From assembly GCA_905182995.1 (NCBI GenBank), contig CAJJDP010000109.1, positions 124,001-188,000 on the forward strand: a DNA stretch of 64,000 nt. The letters are read 5' to 3'. Shown here piece by piece: positions 63,853-64,000 of the stretch (the stretch's first letter is position 1; every line of letters starts with the position of its first letter). The DNA comes from Paramecium octaurelia. Lineage: Eukaryota > Ciliophora > Oligohymenophorea > Peniculida > Parameciidae. Below the pieces are notes generated by a model. The model was not told the DNA's origin and did not search any database. It saw only the letters and a program-made list of their open reading frames with translations. Both the position numbers and the translations under genes were made by a program.

Positions 63853-64000
63853 ATGGAAAAACCTCAAATTATCATAACAACCGTGAAAAGAGGAGACGAG
63901 ATCACCTATCCCAAAAAAGGAAATCACCTGCGCATCCATTTCGAAGCTTTCGTATCTAATCAATCCTTTTAATCAAGAGACCCAATGGAGAAAAGATCGA
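63853..64000 (+). CDS. FKBP-type isomerase, 5' part, cut by window edge
   Basis: Reads MEKPQIIITTVKRGDEITYP, KKGNHLRIHFEAFV and then NQSFQSRDPMEKRS at the edge. The RGDxxxxPKKGxxLxIHF pattern is the first half of an FKBP domain. An in-frame upstream ATG (63703) would add a hydrophobic Leu/Ile/Tyr-rich segment, but ATG 63853 gives the normal FKBP12-like N-terminus. The rest lies outside the window. Confidence 0.7.

Overview
This window is ciliate macronuclear DNA, almost certainly from a Paramecium species. Three things show it. (1) Long, conserved proteins (topoisomerase II, actin, kinesins, an ABCD half-transporter) read correctly only when TAA and TAG are glutamine and TGA is the sole stop. 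(2) Genes are cut by tiny introns; those I modelled are about 21-34 nt, start GT(A) and end TAG, less often CAG or AAG. (3) Genes are packed on both strands with gaps often of only 16-90 bp, and the DNA is very AT-rich. All gene spans below use this code. Ends are TGA codons; introns are given by position where I could place them from protein frame.

Layout. 1-16 kb: 3' part of a Ser/Gln-rich protein, a NEK-type kinase, a peroxisomal-type ABCD transporter, an FKBP-TPR co-chaperone, weak small genes, the ribosome biogenesis factor PPAN/SSF1, a PHO80-like cyclin, a long poorly resolved gene, a coiled-coil protein and a Myb-like protein. 16-21 kb: an intronless DNA topoisomerase II. 21.5-30.3 kb: a tandemly duplicated three-gene block (XRCC4-like NHEJ factor, secreted Cys-rich protein, TPR protein) in which different genes have decayed in each copy. 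30.5-36 kb: a secreted internally repeated protein, a methyltransferase, actin. 36-48 kb: a dense set of mostly cytoskeletal and signalling genes (second NEK kinase, kinesin-9, kinesin-7-like, a RING/B-box/LRR protein, SF-assemblin) with two likely mitochondrial or membrane proteins of unknown family. 48-64 kb: a NOT4-like RRM/zinc-finger protein, a two-TM protein, an OXA1-type insertase, several coiled-coil unknowns, a 1398-residue membrane protein with a GCC2/GCC3-like Cys-rich region and C-terminal TM bundle, and the start of a second FKBP at the right edge.

Assembly caution. There are three single-N positions (27837, 34318, 50543). At each, the 1.3-1.4 kb before the N is repeated exactly after it. 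These look like unmerged contig overlaps, so the second actin gene, the second secreted-protein gene and the duplicate two-TM protein are probably not real extra copies. The diverged duplication at 21.5-30.3 kb is different: its copies differ by many substitutions and indels and it is likely genuine.

No CRISPR array, prokaryotic mobile element, rRNA or tRNA was recognised. I found no convincing new multi-gene system. The most interesting biology is the reciprocal decay of the duplicated block that contains the XRCC4-like gene, because NHEJ is essential for programmed genome rearrangement in Paramecium.
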